Assembly (NCBI GenBank): GCA_019096065.1
Contig: JAGUCH010000003.1
Coordinates: forward strand, 6,014,001-6,078,000
Source: Paracyclopina nana
Taxonomy: Eukaryota; Arthropoda; Copepoda; Cyclopoida; Cyclopettidae
DNA length: 64,000 nt
Direction of reading: 5' to 3'
The position numbers were made by a program, and so were the translations under genes. Shown in pieces: positions 1-12,726 of the stretch (its first letter is position 1; each line of letters starts with the position of its first letter). The notes beneath the pieces are model-generated. The model worked only from the letters and a program-made list of their open reading frames with translations, made no database searches and had not been told where the DNA came from.

Positions 1-315
1 GCATTATCATTATTAAATTGCGAACATGTCTCTTTAAGTCAAATGCTAAGTGGTGCAATTTTAGTGATAAGTTTGGAATTAACCCTGTTCAATTTTTTCC
101 GTTCAGACTTAATGTCGAATTTCAGTGGAACTGCACCCCAATCGAACGTCAATTTCAACGGAATAATGATATCTTCAATTAGATTTGGACGTGAATTGGC
201 CTAATTGATTATACTAAGTTGGTGTTTAGCATTGAATGAGTCACATTTCAACTGTGGAAATAAGTGTGATAAGGCTGCATTGTTTTTCGTTTCAGCTCGC
301 CTGAGGCTTACTCAT
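1..315. other. Left edge: upstream intron and 5' UTR of the verprolin gene
   Basis: I see no coding sequence here. A pyrimidine-rich stretch followed by CAG ends at about 295 and looks like a 3' splice site, so the bases just before the verprolin start codon are probably the end of a 5' UTR exon. Earlier exons or the promoter may lie left of the window. Confidence 0.4.
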
Positions 316-3300
316 ATGATCATGCCACCACCACCTCCTCCACCTGGTCCTCCCCGACCACCCCCAGCTCCTGGTTTCCAATCCAAGGCTGCTGGGCCCT
401 CTGATCGGTCGGCCTTGTTGCAGTCTATTCAAAAAGGAAAAGCTCTGAAGAAGACCGTCACGAACGATCGGTCTGGTCCTTTTGTGGGAGGAAAATCAAA
501 TAACAGCCCAACGAGCAATGAAGTTGACAATGAAAACAGTCGGGCTAAGATCAGTACTTCGGCGGCCTCATCTTCCTCTGCATCTAGGCTACCCGGTATT
601 GGAGGCCTTTTCGCAGATGGGTTTCCAAATAAATCCATGCTTCGGCCTACTTCTGGAGGCAATTCACGACAAGGTGAGAATTAAGAGCTTTTCACTCTTG
701 AGTTATGTAACCGAGTTCAATTGTAGATGTCAGCAACGGCTCAAACAGTGGCCCAACTTCGTGGAGTGCAGACTCGAATGGGAAAAATAACATAAATGCC
801 TCTAATAGAGGGCCTCGATCTGGAAACTTCGGAAGTCACTTGCAAAGTTCAACATCAACGTCTAGTATCGCCAACTCATATTCATCATCTAGTCTGGTAA
901 GCGTACTTTAACACGCTTTGAGTAACGCTCAATTGGTCTACGATATTTTCAATTCTACTGTTTCTTTCTATCCTCTAAAAGAGCTATTCACGGAACATCA
1001 CAATGTCTGCTGAAAGATACAATTTCTTCATGATGGTAAAGCTATTTAGACTTTGAATAGAGTTCGTTGTTTTAATTGCTCACGCTCGGGAAAAATTGCC
1101 AGCAATTTGGCCTAATGACATTTAATCATAATTTTTCCCTTGTGTGAGCCTTGTTTTTACAGTATGGTGCTGTTTGTTAAAACTGACTAACACAGACGTG
1201 CTGTACATAATGCAATTAGATTACCTTTGCAATTAAGCTTGTTAGAACGATTGAATCGCTAAGGAGTAATGTGTCAACTAGAAATAATTAGATTTGAGCT
1301 ACAGTTTTGCTACTTTGTTGATTAGGCCTTCCACTATTGTCTTTAAACTCTAGCACTTATTTTGTTCAACGCCTTCTCCCCTCTTTCTCCCCTCGCTTTT
1401 GGTTGCTTTCTCTCCAGCTTAATTCACCCCTCTTTTTCTCTGAAACGTAAGCCATTAAAAGATGAAATAATGGTGGCGCGAAACCGCTTATTGGCCGAAT
1501 CCATGCTTAATGGCAAATCATCGAGGCCCACCTATTCTGTTCCTACGTGCCATTCTGCCTTGAAGCAGCTTGAACAAACTCGATTAGCCAGAGAGTTTGA
1601 GTTGCAAAGGCGCAAGAAAAGCCTTAACAATAACGACGAGTTCGATCAAAATGTTGACGAGAGCAATTCAGACCAACCAAAATTAAGACGTGCTCTGTCG
1701 AGAACTTCTTCGGTTGGAAAGCTAGTCAGCTCTTTTGAGAATGGAAATTGGGACCAAAACGAGGAAGAAGACCAAATCGCGTTGATGAGAATACCAAGAC
1801 CTTCTTGTCAAAAGCCTCCATTAGCCACGAAGCCAATTTTGAGACACACTGTAAGCAGGAACAGATCATAGGCTTATTTATGGAAAAAGTCTGGATAAAG
1901 GCATTCAAAATAACATAAATCAATATTAACTTGACCGAGAAAACTTAGTCCAAACTTAGATGAGTCTAATAACAATTCGTTGCTAACAAATAGCCTCTTC
2001 TTGTTTAATGGTAGTGGATAAATCAGCTTAAGCATCTATGCTTAGTATAAGCATGAAACGAAGCTACTACTTACTATTCTACTCAACGAACCATCACAAC
2101 TTTCACATTCGAGTTGAGTTGTAGCAAAATATGAGCCTATCATGCGATTTAAAAAAAATTCAAAGTCCTGTCATCAATCTGTTGTGAAAGTCTTTTCAAA
2201 TATTTATTTGAAGGTCATCTTTATCGATTTTTTGCTCTCCTAATGTTCCACTAGGGGCATCAACGAATATAATATTTTCTTTACAAACGATGGAGAGCTT
2301 CTAATGAGCCCTGCTGAAACAAGTTATTTTAAGCTGCATTTTTATTGCTGGTCTCTCCCAGTGTGCTTGTAAGAGGAAGCCTTTTAGATGCTGTCAGTGC
2401 AGTGATATTTTGTGAGCCATGAAAACTGCAAGCAGTCGAAAAACTGCAAGTGCTATGCATTTTCGTAATGCCAATTGCTACGAATTGAATGGCGCCAACG
2501 ATGAAAGTATTCGACGATTTTCATACAACCTTATGAGAGAAGACTTCCAAAAGTATCATCAGGAATACGGAATGCCTCCAACTGTGCTCAAGTTTCGCCA
2601 GTTCAGAAATAGAAAAAACCTATCTAGTGCTGGCTCAACCCTAACTTCTCAATCGAGCCTGGATCGAGCTTCTAATGTACATGGTTTTTTCAACATGGTT
2701 TCGTTGGTTTTTTCTTCAAAAAGCAACAGCCTTGAACTTTATTTACCCCTACTACTCCTGCATGCATGCGTTTTTATCTACTTATATGATTTTAATCTAA
2801 ATCCATATGCAACTCAAGATGGAACATAGATGACTAACTTTTGTGGTGGATTTGTGATTCTGTCTTTTGCTGCAACTGTAAGTGGATGAGCTAACTTTTC
2901 TCTTTCTGATTTAGAACTCAACTCCATCACTGACGCCAAGCGCTAGTCCATCGTCGTCAACTAGTTCGATTCCGAAATCACAGGCAACGCCTCAAAAGCC
3001 ATCAGCCGCTCCTCCTCCACCACCATCGAACACAAAACCAAGGCATCCTTCAGCAAGGCCACCAGCTCCTCCCCCAGGAGGTGGTAAGCCTGCCATGAGA
3101 ACGAGAAGCTTCAACCAGGGTCGTGGTGAGGCCATTGATGATGACTTCGAAGAAGGCACCCCTGCTCCTCCCGTGAGAACTGTGTCGCAACAGCAGCAAA
3201 GTCACTACAGCAGTCAAACTATGCCCAGTCGGAGGAGTGGCCCGCAATCTCGACCTGCATTGCCAGGGGCTACAAGGACACCTCCCATGAAGCCCCCAAC

Positions 3301-3870
3301 GGCCCCACCCCCTCCCCCTCCCTCAAGTCATCCACCACCTCCTCCTCACAGAACCCAGCCAGCCCCGCCTCCTTCAACAATGCAAATGCAACAGGTGAAG
3401 GTGAGGACCTGAATTTTAATTAAGGCTTCATGTTTATTTTTTACCCTTCCGCTAGGCGAGTCAACTGATGTCGAGCAGCCCAAATCAGTCACTGTCTTCG
3501 ATCAGCGCCCCACCAACTCCCCCGACTCGGAGACATTCTCTGCGTGCCAATAATGGGGCCAATAACTCCCAAGGAGAGACTTTCGAATCCCGGTTTTCGC
3601 ACATGTTCAAGTCTCCTCAGTATTTGCCTCCTCCAGAGCCATTTGTGCAGTGTGCAAAAACGTATCCCAGCAGAAATCAGCAGCAATGTAAGTGTAGCCT
3701 TTCATTTGTGCTTTACCAACTTATTTTGTAACAAAATCGGTCTTTTTCGTTCAGTTGGTGGCCGGCAAGGAAGTATGATGAAGAGAGCGCCAGCTCCTCC
3801 GCCTCCACCCCAAAAGGGGGCTCCACCTCCTCCCGCTCCGGCGTGGACACCAAAGCCTATTCGCGGCTAG
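316..3870 (+). CDS. Vrp1: Verprolin / WASP-interacting protein (WIP family)
   Basis: Exons 316-673, 727-896, 2915-3400, 3456-3687 and 3755-3870 join in phase to 453 residues. WIP proteins bind actin and hold WASP, steering Arp2/3-driven actin assembly. The start (MIMPPPP) opens a proline tract. Residues about 31-48 (SDRSALLQSIQKGKALKK) are a WH2 actin-binding motif. The middle is Ser/Pro-rich with profilin- and SH3-type polyproline runs. Residues about 381-411 carry the WASP-binding pattern: ESRF, then LPPPEPFVQ, then KTYPSR. The last exon adds another proline-rich tail ending in PIRG. Length and order match animal WIP. The 2-kb intron between 896 and 2915 holds two further open exons described separately. 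An AATAAA lies at 4260-4265. Family assignment is firm; the 5' end may include more exons. Confidence 0.9.
1470..1850 (+). CDS. Candidate alternative first exon of the verprolin gene (A)
   Basis: This open stretch starts at an ATG (MVARNRLLAESMLNG) and runs to a strong donor (GTAAGC) at 1851. It ends in phase 0, so it would join cleanly to the exon at 2915. No acceptor in front of it fits the phase of the exon ending at 896, so it looks like a first exon rather than a cassette. The peptide is charged and Ser-rich (RRALSRTSS) and I recognise no family. It could also be a separate nested gene or chance. If used, the product would lack the WH2 motif but keep the WASP-binding end. Confidence 0.35.
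2419..2676 (+). CDS. Candidate alternative first exon of the verprolin gene (B)
   Basis: An ATG at 2419 opens 86 codons that end at a GTACAT donor at 2677, again in phase 0 with the exon at 2915. A stop lies in frame just upstream and no acceptor separates it, so translation would begin here. The peptide (ANCYELNGANDESIRRFSY, then NLMREDFQKYHQEYGMPPT) is unlike proline-rich WIP and looks like a compact folded segment, but I do not recognise it. Use as an alternative start of the locus is my inference from phase alone. Confidence 0.35.
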
Positions 3871-4887
3871 GAGCAACAACTAAGTTAAATTTTGAGTTAT
3901 GACTTCAAGATATTGTAAAGCTACCACACTATCTATCACTATTTTTGCTAATCAAGGACTATGAAAAAAGGACATATTCATTCAGTTCAAAACCTTCTTA
4001 TACTAGCAATTTTTCTCATCTCCTCCCTAGCTTTTAGAAGCCTGAATTGCATGAACAAAAAAGGGCCTCCTTTGACTCAACTCTGCTACTAATTGTTGGC
4101 TAGATGAACTTTAGATGTCTTGAGATGCAAATGATCATGATCAAATTTTGTGTTACTACCACACTATTCGTAGCGCTGGGATGATTCTTGTCAATTACTC
4201 AATTTGTGCACTGTGATCAGAACTAAGATTATTGACATGAACGAGCAGCCTTCAGATGAAATAAAACCTTTTTGACCAAACGCCCTAATCTGTAAAAAAG
4301 TCGAAATTTTGGTACGTTTAGCTCAATTTCTGGATTCTTCCTGAGAAAATTCCGTAGTTGCTAAGGCGGTCGGTTTTCAATTAATTCCAGCTAGCTGCAC
4401 ATTAATTGTCTTTCGATGACTTATCTTGACCATCCAATCTGGCGACACTCAGTCCATAGCGAAATGTACCGAAACTATCAAAAATATTCTTTTTGAGAAG
4501 GGGACAAACGTGTATTTTCAAAAACGCAGCGTAAAGGCTGATAAAATGTTCATTAATAAATGTTTTAAGAAATGTTTGCATGCATTTTCTAAACATCAAA
4601 TTAATTATTTTAATCTTTTAGAGTAAAACTTTTAGTGGAAGTCACCAATAATAGGGCTTCAGGCATATAAAATCCTACACTAAAGAAATCATTGGTGCAA
4701 TTAGTTATTGAAACATTTACTAAAAGTTGGATGGGCTCACCTGCTTTTTATGAACCTTTGATTTTCTTGGCTATCTTGAGCTATCATCAATGTCCCACGT
4801 GGTCACCAAACGGTTTATAATGGGCTGTGACGTCAAAATCGGCTCAGTATCTCATTGATGCTGACGCAGTAAAGATCAGTCATTAAA
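3871..4887. other. Verprolin 3' UTR and intergenic space before CAD
   Basis: The first 400 bp is probably verprolin 3' UTR, ending near the AATAAA at 4260-4265. After that the sequence is AT-rich with only short chance reading frames until the CAD promoter. Confidence 0.6.
4796..4835 (+). promoter_or_regulatory. CAD promoter: CACGTG E-box and TGACGTCA (CRE)
   Basis: A perfect CACGTG lies at 4796-4801, a TTTATAA-like string near 4814, and a perfect palindromic TGACGTCA at 4828-4835, all within 92 bp of the CAD start codon. Two TCAGT strings at about 4846 and 4877 could be initiators. Vertebrate CAD is a classic Myc/Max target through a CACGTG box near its start site. That this box does the same job here is inference. 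Confidence 0.55.
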
Positions 4888-7800
4888 ATGTGCAAAGAGT
4901 TGGTTGCTCGTATTCCCGAGCCTCGAGTGAAAGCGCTCTTGGTCTTTGAAGATGGGACCACTTTCGAAGGCTACAGCTTTGGGGCACCCATGTCCGCTGC
5001 TGGAGAAGTTGGTGCGTTTTCATTCTTAACATTGTTTTTGCATGGACAAAGCACTTGCTCTTTTCTTTAAGTCTTCCAAACTGGAATGGTCGGTTATGCA
5101 GAAGCTTTGACCGATCCTTCCTACAAATCCCAAATCTTGACCCTAACCTACCCTCTGGTTGGTAATTATGGAGTCCCTGATGATGCTTTGTTGGATGAGG
5201 CCACGTCTCTCTCCAAATGGTTTGAGTCGAACAGGATTTGGGCAAGCGGTTTGGTTGTGGGGGAAATTTGCGAATTTCCCAGCCATTGGAATATGAAGAA
5301 GACTCTGTCAGAGTGGTTGATTGAGCAAGGAGTGCCCGGAGTGGCTGGAATTGACACCAGGGAAGTTACAAAAAAGTTGCGCTCTAATGGAACTCTCTTG
5401 GGGAAAATTGTCTTAGGCGGGAATCAACCTGATTCGGTTCCGTTGATGGATCCTGCCAAGATGAATTTGGTGCAGCAAGTCTCAACTGGGGTAAGCTAAC
5501 GCACTCAAATGCTTCCTTTAAATGGGATTTTCCGTATGTTTCACCCAAATCGGAACATTTTGATTTGCTAGAGCATTCTCAATTAACAGCCTTTTCATTT
5601 TGGAACATGTTTGAGCAAGAATGAAACTTGCGCATAAGCGAGCTGGCAAACAATGAGGACGCGCTAAATCGGGCGCGCCGTTATTTTTGGTGTTGTACTT
5701 AAAAAAATGTCCCTTTAATTTTTAAAACCCGCAGCTGGCGCGCTGTTAGGTCATTGACCGTCTTACTGTGCTTTTGAAAATTCTGCTAAAGCTCACATCA
5801 CTGCATCGGTGGTCCCCAGATTAACCCGATTTTTTTCATATTTTTCACGAATTTGGTTATTTGAATTGTCCTCTGAGCTTGATATTTTAAAATCTTGGTA
5901 GGCTCCCAAGGTTGTGAACCCAAATGGATCACCCTCAATTTTGGCTGTGGATTGTGGGCTCAAGTACAATCAAATCAGGTGCTTAGTGCAAAGAGGAGCA
6001 AGGGTTGAGGTTGTCCCTTGGGATTTTGACTTCACTGCATCCAAGTTTGATGGACTCTTCTTGAGCAATGGTCCCGGGGATCCGCAAATGTGCAAGATTA
6101 CGATTGAGCACATTCAAAAAGTTCTCCAGGAGGGAACTAAGCCAATTTTTGGCATTTGTCTCGGCCATCAGCTTCTCGCTGTTGGGGCTGGGTGCAAAAC
6201 CTACAAGATGAAGTTTGGCAACCGTGGCCACAATCAGCCTTGCGTCCATGCCGACTCATTTCGGTGCTTCATGACTTCTCAGAATCACGGATATGCTGTG
6301 GACGCGACTTCGCTGCCCAAAGGTTGGCAGCCTCTGTTTACGAACGCAAATGACAAGTCTAACGAAGGCCTTGTGCATGAGCAAAAGCCCTTCTTCAGCG
6401 TCCAATTTCATCCTGAGCACAACGCTGGACCTGAAGATCTTGAGTGCCTTTTTGATGCCTTCTTGGACTTGATAAAGCGTCCAGGTGCTCTGGCCCGAGA
6501 TGTCATCAATGAACGTCTCAAGTCATCCGTTACTGCTCCAGTCGACAAGAGTCGTCCGACGAAGGTTTTGGTTCTTGGCTCCGGAGGACTATCTATTGGC
6601 CAAGCTGGAGAGTTTGATTACTCCGGCTCGCAAGCACTGAAGGCTCTCAAGGAGGAAGGCATTTCCACTGTGCTCATCAATCCCAATATTGCCACCGTTC
6701 AAACTAGCAAAGGCATGGCTGATAAAGTCTATTTTTTGCCCATTACACCCGAGTACGTTGAACAGGTGAGTGGATACAGTGCAAAAGGATTTTCACCAAC
6801 AAAGACCGATTGATTGTATTTAAGGTTATTGAAGTGGAAAGACCAAGTGGCGTCCTCCTTACATTCGGTGGACAGACTGCCCTTAATTGTGGAGTGATCC
6901 TTGAAAAGCAAGGAGTTTTTGGCAAGTATGGAGTCCAAATATTGGGCACACCCATTCGTTCTATCATCGAGTCTGAGGATCGGCAACTTTTCGCCGACCG
7001 TATTGCTGAAATCGGTGAAAGTGTTGCACCCTCCAGGGTTGTAGAGACTGTCGAAGAATGTTTGGCTGCGGGCTCTGAATTAGGATATCCTGTTTTGGTT
7101 CGGGCTGGATATGCCTTGGGTGGACTTGGGTCTGGATTTGCTGCCGGGCCGGAAGAGCTACGCTCCTTGGCCAAGAGAGCTCTGGCACATTCCAATCAAG
7201 TGATCATTGACAAGTCATTGAAAGGATGGAAAGAAGTAGAGTATGAGGTGGTCCGTGACGAGTACGATAACTGCATAGTTGTGTGCAACATGGAAAATCT
7301 CGACCCACTAGGAATCCACACAGGGGAGTCAATTGTAGTTGCTCCTAGCCAAACCTTGACTGATCGGGAGTACAACATGCTAAGGTACCTATAGATATTT
7401 TTTGGTGCCCAACTTGCAGACAGTGCAGTGCTTAAAATATTTTCATCTAGAACAACTGCCATTAAAGTGATTCGTCATTTGGGAGTCGTTGGCGAGTGCA
7501 ACATCCAATACGCCTTGAATCCAGAGTCTGAGGAGTACTTCATCATTGAAGTCAATGCCCGACTATCAAGGAGCTCCGCCTTGGCCAGTAAGGCCACTGG
7601 TTACCCTTTGGCTTATATTGCTGCAAAGTTGGCCCTGAGCATCCCATTACCAGATTTGGTCAATTCTGTGACCAACCAGACCACAGCAGCGTTTGAGCCC
7701 AGCTTAGATTACATAGTGGTCAAAGTTCCTCGTTGGGACTTGAGCAAGTTCACCCGAGTGAGCACTAAAATTGGAAGCTCCATGAAGTCGGTGGGAGAGG

Positions 7801-10800
7801 TAATGGCTATCGGTCGGACCTTTGAAGAGGCTTTCCAGAAAGCTCTTAGAATGGTGGACGAGTCGGTCTTGGGATTCGACCCTGACATCAAGCCGATGTC
7901 TGAACTTGAATTAAGAGAGCCCACAGATAAACGAATGTTTGTCTTGGCCGCTGCTCTTAAGGTAAGTCATGCTCCGGACTCGCAATGCCCACTAAACTAT
8001 TTTTTGCCTTTATACCAGGATGGCTATTCAGTGGACTATTTGCACCAACTAACTTCAATCGACAAGTGGTTCTTGCACAAGATGAAAAACATCATCAATT
8101 GGCACTTAATTTTGAGTGAGAGTAAAGATGAAACCATCAGCCAGTTTAAGATGACTCAGGCTAAGCAATTGGGGTTCAGCGACAAGCAAATTGCTAAATT
8201 GATGCTTACATCTGAGATGGTGGTGCGAAAGAGGAGATGCTCAATGGGAATTAGACCCTGGATCAAGCAGATTGACACAGTGGCAGCCGAATGGCCAGCC
8301 TCTACAAATTACCTCTTCTTAACCTATAATGGAAGCGGTCATGATGTTGAATTCGAGCCTCTCGAGCACACCATGGTGATAGGATCAGGGGTTCGTAAAA
8401 TATTTTCTAGATTTAATCGTGTTCAAATGTGTTCAAATGGTCTGTAGGTGTATCGAATTGGCAGTTCAGTTGAGTTTGATTGCTGTGCAGTTGGCTGCAT
8501 CACTGAGTTGCGTAACTTGGGTCGAAAAACTATCATGGTGAACTACAATCCCGAGACTGTGAGCACTGACTATGACATGTGCGATCGTCTCTACTTCGAT
8601 GAGATTTCTTTCGAAGTTGTCATGGACATTTATGAGTTAGAGAATCCAGAGGGAGTCATTCTGTCCATGGGCGGACAACTTCCTAACAACATCGCCATGA
8701 GCCTTTATAGGTACAAACAAGCTGCCTGAATTTAATTCTGAAAATAGCTTTATACCCCTTTGATTAGGCAAAATGTCAAAGTTCTCGGAACATCACCTGA
8801 AAATATTGACAAGGCTGAAAATCGTTTCCATTTCTCACGTTTGTGTGCAGATATTGCAGTCTTGCAACCAAAATGGAGAAAGTTTGAAGATTTGAAAATG
8901 GCAGAGTCTTGGTGTGAAGAAGTTGGCTATCCTTGCTTAATTAGGCCATCATATGTGCTCAGTGGAGCTGCGATGAATGTGGCTCACAACAAGAAGGATT
9001 TGGAGGCATATATTGGAGCAGCAACTGCATTGAGCAACGAGCACCCCGTTGTCATCTCCAAATACATAGAGGATGCCAAGGAAATTGATGTTGATGCTGT
9101 GGCCTCAAAAGGCCAAGTCAAATGTATGGCGGTTTCCGAGCATGTGGAGAATGCCGGAGTGCATAGTGGAGATGCAACCCTGGTCACTCCACCTAGAGAT
9201 CTCAATCAAGAGACATTGGCAAAAATTGAGGAGATCACGTGCAAAATAGCCAGTGCTCTCTGCGTCACTGGACCATTCAACATGCAGCTCATTGCCAAGG
9301 ACAACGAGCTAAAAGTGATCGAGTGCAACTTGAGAGTTAGCAGGTCATTCCCATTTGTGTCGAAAAGCTTGGGGTTTGATTTTGTCGCCCTTGCTACTAA
9401 AATCATCGTTGGCCAAGAAGTCGAGAAAGTGGACGTTATCTTTGGTGCCGACCCATCAGCATGTCGGGTTGGAGTCAAAGTGCCTCAATTCTCCTTCTCG
9501 CGTTTGGCTGGAGCTGATTGCACTTTGGGAGTGGAGATGTCCTCCACTGGGGAGGTTGCTTGCTTTGGCGAGCACCCCTATGAGGCTTACCTAAAAGCAA
9601 TGATGAGTTCTGGCTTTAAAATCCCCAAGAAGAACATTCTGCTCTCCGTTGGTGCTTTCAAGCATAAAGTAAGCTTCCCTACATTTGATTTACTGGCTGG
9701 TATTTTGCATTATGGATGTTTTTTTATAGATCGAAATGAAGGAAAGTGTTCAGCTTCTGTATCAAATGGGTTACACTTTATATGGAAGTCTTGGCACTGC
9801 TGACTTCTATAATGAAGTGTTCAATAAGGAAGTCGTGGTTGAACCCATCGAGTGGCACTATGAAAATATTGGCGAAGACCAGGAGATCGACACTATGGCG
9901 GAAAAAGTTGTTTCCATGGCTGACTACTTGAGTAACAAGCATTTCGATTTGGTTATCAACCTGCCTATGCGAACGGGTGGAGCTCGTCGAGTTTCCTCTT
10001 TTGTGCCTACCTACGGATACCATACGCGAAGAATGGCTATCGATTATGGAGTCCCTCTAATCACCGATGTTAAATGTGCGAAGCTCTTGGTGAAAGCCTT
10101 GCAGTATTCAAACAAAGTTGCTCCAAAATTGGAGTCGCACATTGATTGCCTCAGCTCGCATAGATTAGTGAGGCTTCCCGGTCTCATTGACACTCATGTT
10201 CATCTAAGGTAACTATTTTTCTGTGTGTTTCCGCTAACTTATTATCTATTTACTAAACAATAAGCGCACATAAACGCATAAAAATGTGCCTTTTTTGTAT
10301 CGGATGAAACGGGGTCGCCGCTATTGTGAGCTATTTTGTAATGTAAATTGCTTGATTTCAGGGATCCTGGGCAAACTCATAAAGAGGATTTTGCTTCTGG
10401 TACTGCAGCAGCTTTAGCTGGAGGAATCACTATGGTGGCTGCAATGCCCAACACTAATCCTGCCATACATGATGAGAAAACCTTTCGTCTTTTGGAAGAA
10501 ATTGCTGCCCAGAAGGCCCACTGTGACTATGCTTTGTTTGTTGGTGCCACTCCCACGAATTCCAAGTCAATCGTAGAATTGGCTCCTAAAGCTGCTGGCC
10601 TTAAAATGTACTTGAACGACACGTTCACTACTCTGAAAATGAGTGACAAAAACGACTGGAAAGGCCACTTTGAAAATTGGCCAAAAACATATGGGCCTAT
10701 TTGCGTTCATGCCGAAGGTGACACAACTGCAAATGCTATTCTCATGGCTTTTGGTAGACCCTTGCACATTTGCCATGTGGCAAGGAAATCTGAACTGGAG

Positions 10801-12465
10801 GTGATCAAGGCAGCCAAGCAAATGGGACTACCAGTGACGTGTGAAGTGTGTCCACATCACCTGTTCCTTACTGAATCTGACCTTCAGAGACTTGGCCAGC
10901 AAAAAGGACAAGTGCGGCCTTGCCTCGTGACCGAAGAAGACAGACAGTTCTTGTGGGCTAATTTGGACTTTGTCGATACTTTTGGTACCGACCATGCTCC
11001 ACATACCCTAGCGGAGAAAATGAGTGACAATGCTCCTCCGGGCTTTCCAGGCCTTGAGACAATAGTTCCTCTGCTACTGACTGCAGTTAAGGAAGGCAAG
11101 ATGACACTCGATGACATTGAGGAGAAAATGTACACAAACCCGAGAAAAATCTTCAACCTGCCCGAGCAACCAGACACCTACATCGAGGTTAACCTTGACG
11201 AAGAATGGACAATACCAGACAAGCCTGCTTTCTCTAAAGCGGGTTGGACCCCATTTGCAGGTTTCAAGGTCACTGGCAAGGTCAAAAGAGTTGTTCTTCG
11301 TGGGAAGGTGGTCAACGTCGATGGACAGCTCCTGTCTGAACCAGGATTTGGTCAAGATGTCAGAAGATGGAGGGCTCCATCCAAAGTGAAAATCGAGACT
11401 GTGGCTCCATCACTAACCTCCGAGGTGAATGAGCCAAGGTCAAGAATGACGTCCAGGTCCGAGGTAGCTGAGTACAAGCTTGCCAGCCCTGCAGCCGCCA
11501 GGGTCAACGATGCAAAGCACATTGACCTCAAGCTTCACAATAGCCTCAGAGGCCAGCATATTCTTCACGTAGGCATGTTCAACAGGCAGAATTTGCATGA
11601 CTTGTTCCATAACGCGGAAGAGTTCAAGAAGGCCATCGACAAAGGCCAATTGATAGATCATGTCCTCAAAGGAAAATTGATGGCTTCCATTTTTTATGAG
11701 CCTAGCACAAGAACAAGTGCGTCGTTCAATGCTGCCATGCAAAGACTTGGTGGTCGGGTGATTGAAATCGACGAGGCAAGCTCTTCTGCAAAAAAGGGGG
11801 AAAGTCTTCAAGACTCCATAGCGGTCATGTCGGGATATGTGGATATTGTTGTCCTCCGTCATCCTGGTCAAGGACAAGTGTCCAGGGCAGCTGAAAAAAG
11901 TCTGAAGCCACTCATCAATGCTGGAGATGGTATAGGAGAGCATCCGACTCAGGCCCTCCTTGATGTTTTCACCATAAGGAGTGAATTCGGGACGGTCCAC
12001 GATCTCACCATTACCATGGCTGGTGACCTCAAAAACGGTCGCACCGTACACTCCCTGGCTAAAATCTTGACGCTGTATAATGGCATAACCTTCCGATTTG
12101 TTGCACCGCCCAATCTTGGAATGCCTGAAGATATCAAGCGCATCTTGAAAAACAAGAAAGGTTTTAAGGTCGAAGAGTTTGATACCATCGAGGAAGCCAT
12201 CGGGGAAACAGATGTTCTCTACGTAACCAGAATTCAAAAAGAGAGATTCACCTCTGAACTTGAGTACGAAGAAGCATGCAAAAATTACGAAGTGAGTGCT
12301 AAAACGTTGCATGGTGCAAAGGAAACTCTTAAAATTATGCACCCACTTCCTCGTCTCTTCGAGATCCATCCAGAGGTTGACAGTGACCCTAGGGCTGCCT
12401 ACTTCAGGCAAGCTGAAAATGGGCTCTACGTAAGAATGGCTTTATTGGCCATGGTTTTGGGTTAA
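4888..12465 (+). CDS. CAD: CAD: carbamoyl-phosphate synthetase 2, dihydroorotase, aspartate transcarbamylase
   Basis: Ten exons (4888-5011, 5072-5490, 5902-6765, 6825-7384, 7451-7961, 8019-8390, 8448-8710, 8768-9668, 9730-10208, 10362-12465) give 2198 residues, close to the usual 2225. It is the cytosolic multienzyme for steps 1-3 of UMP synthesis. Order: glutaminase (nucleophile Cys in FGICLGHQ, about residue 267; partner VQFHPEH), two CPSase ATP-grasp halves ([17 protein letters not shown] begins the first; [14 protein letters not shown] the second), then a regulatory domain. Next is dihydroorotase (HVHLRDPG; carbamylated Lys in GLKMYLN; GTDHAPH), a basic linker with an RSRMTS kinase-like site, and ATCase ([10 protein letters not shown] near 1945; MHPLPR). 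All key residues I looked for are present, so the enzyme should be active. The donor after residue 949 is GTTCGT, a weak but legal site. Confidence 0.97.
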
Positions 12466-12485
12466 GTGGATATTGCGTTGGGACG

Positions 12486-12491
12486 AATAAA
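12486..12491 (+). terminator. CAD polyadenylation signal
   Basis: A canonical AATAAA lies 21 bp after the CAD stop codon, implying a very short 3' UTR. Confidence 0.7.
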
Positions 12492-12726
12492 GCTTTTTTA
12501 TCTCACGAGTTTTCCTTACGTTGCATCAAATGTGCAGCTGGAAGACATTCATTCATGCTATTTATGTTTGGTTGATTAGGAGTCTTTGAAATACTTTCTA
12601 ATGTGCAAGCTCACTGAAAAGCTTTCAAATTTGCTTGCACATTGTCTAAGTATACTGACCTCAAAAAAAGAGATGATCATTTTGCTTCAGTTGCATCAGC
12701 GCGTCTGAGAATTCGTCTCACTCATC

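Noticed and set aside
11440-12411. A 323-codon minus-strand frame opposite the ATCase part of CAD
   Set aside because: It is a shadow of the highly conserved CAD coding sequence and has no domain of its own.
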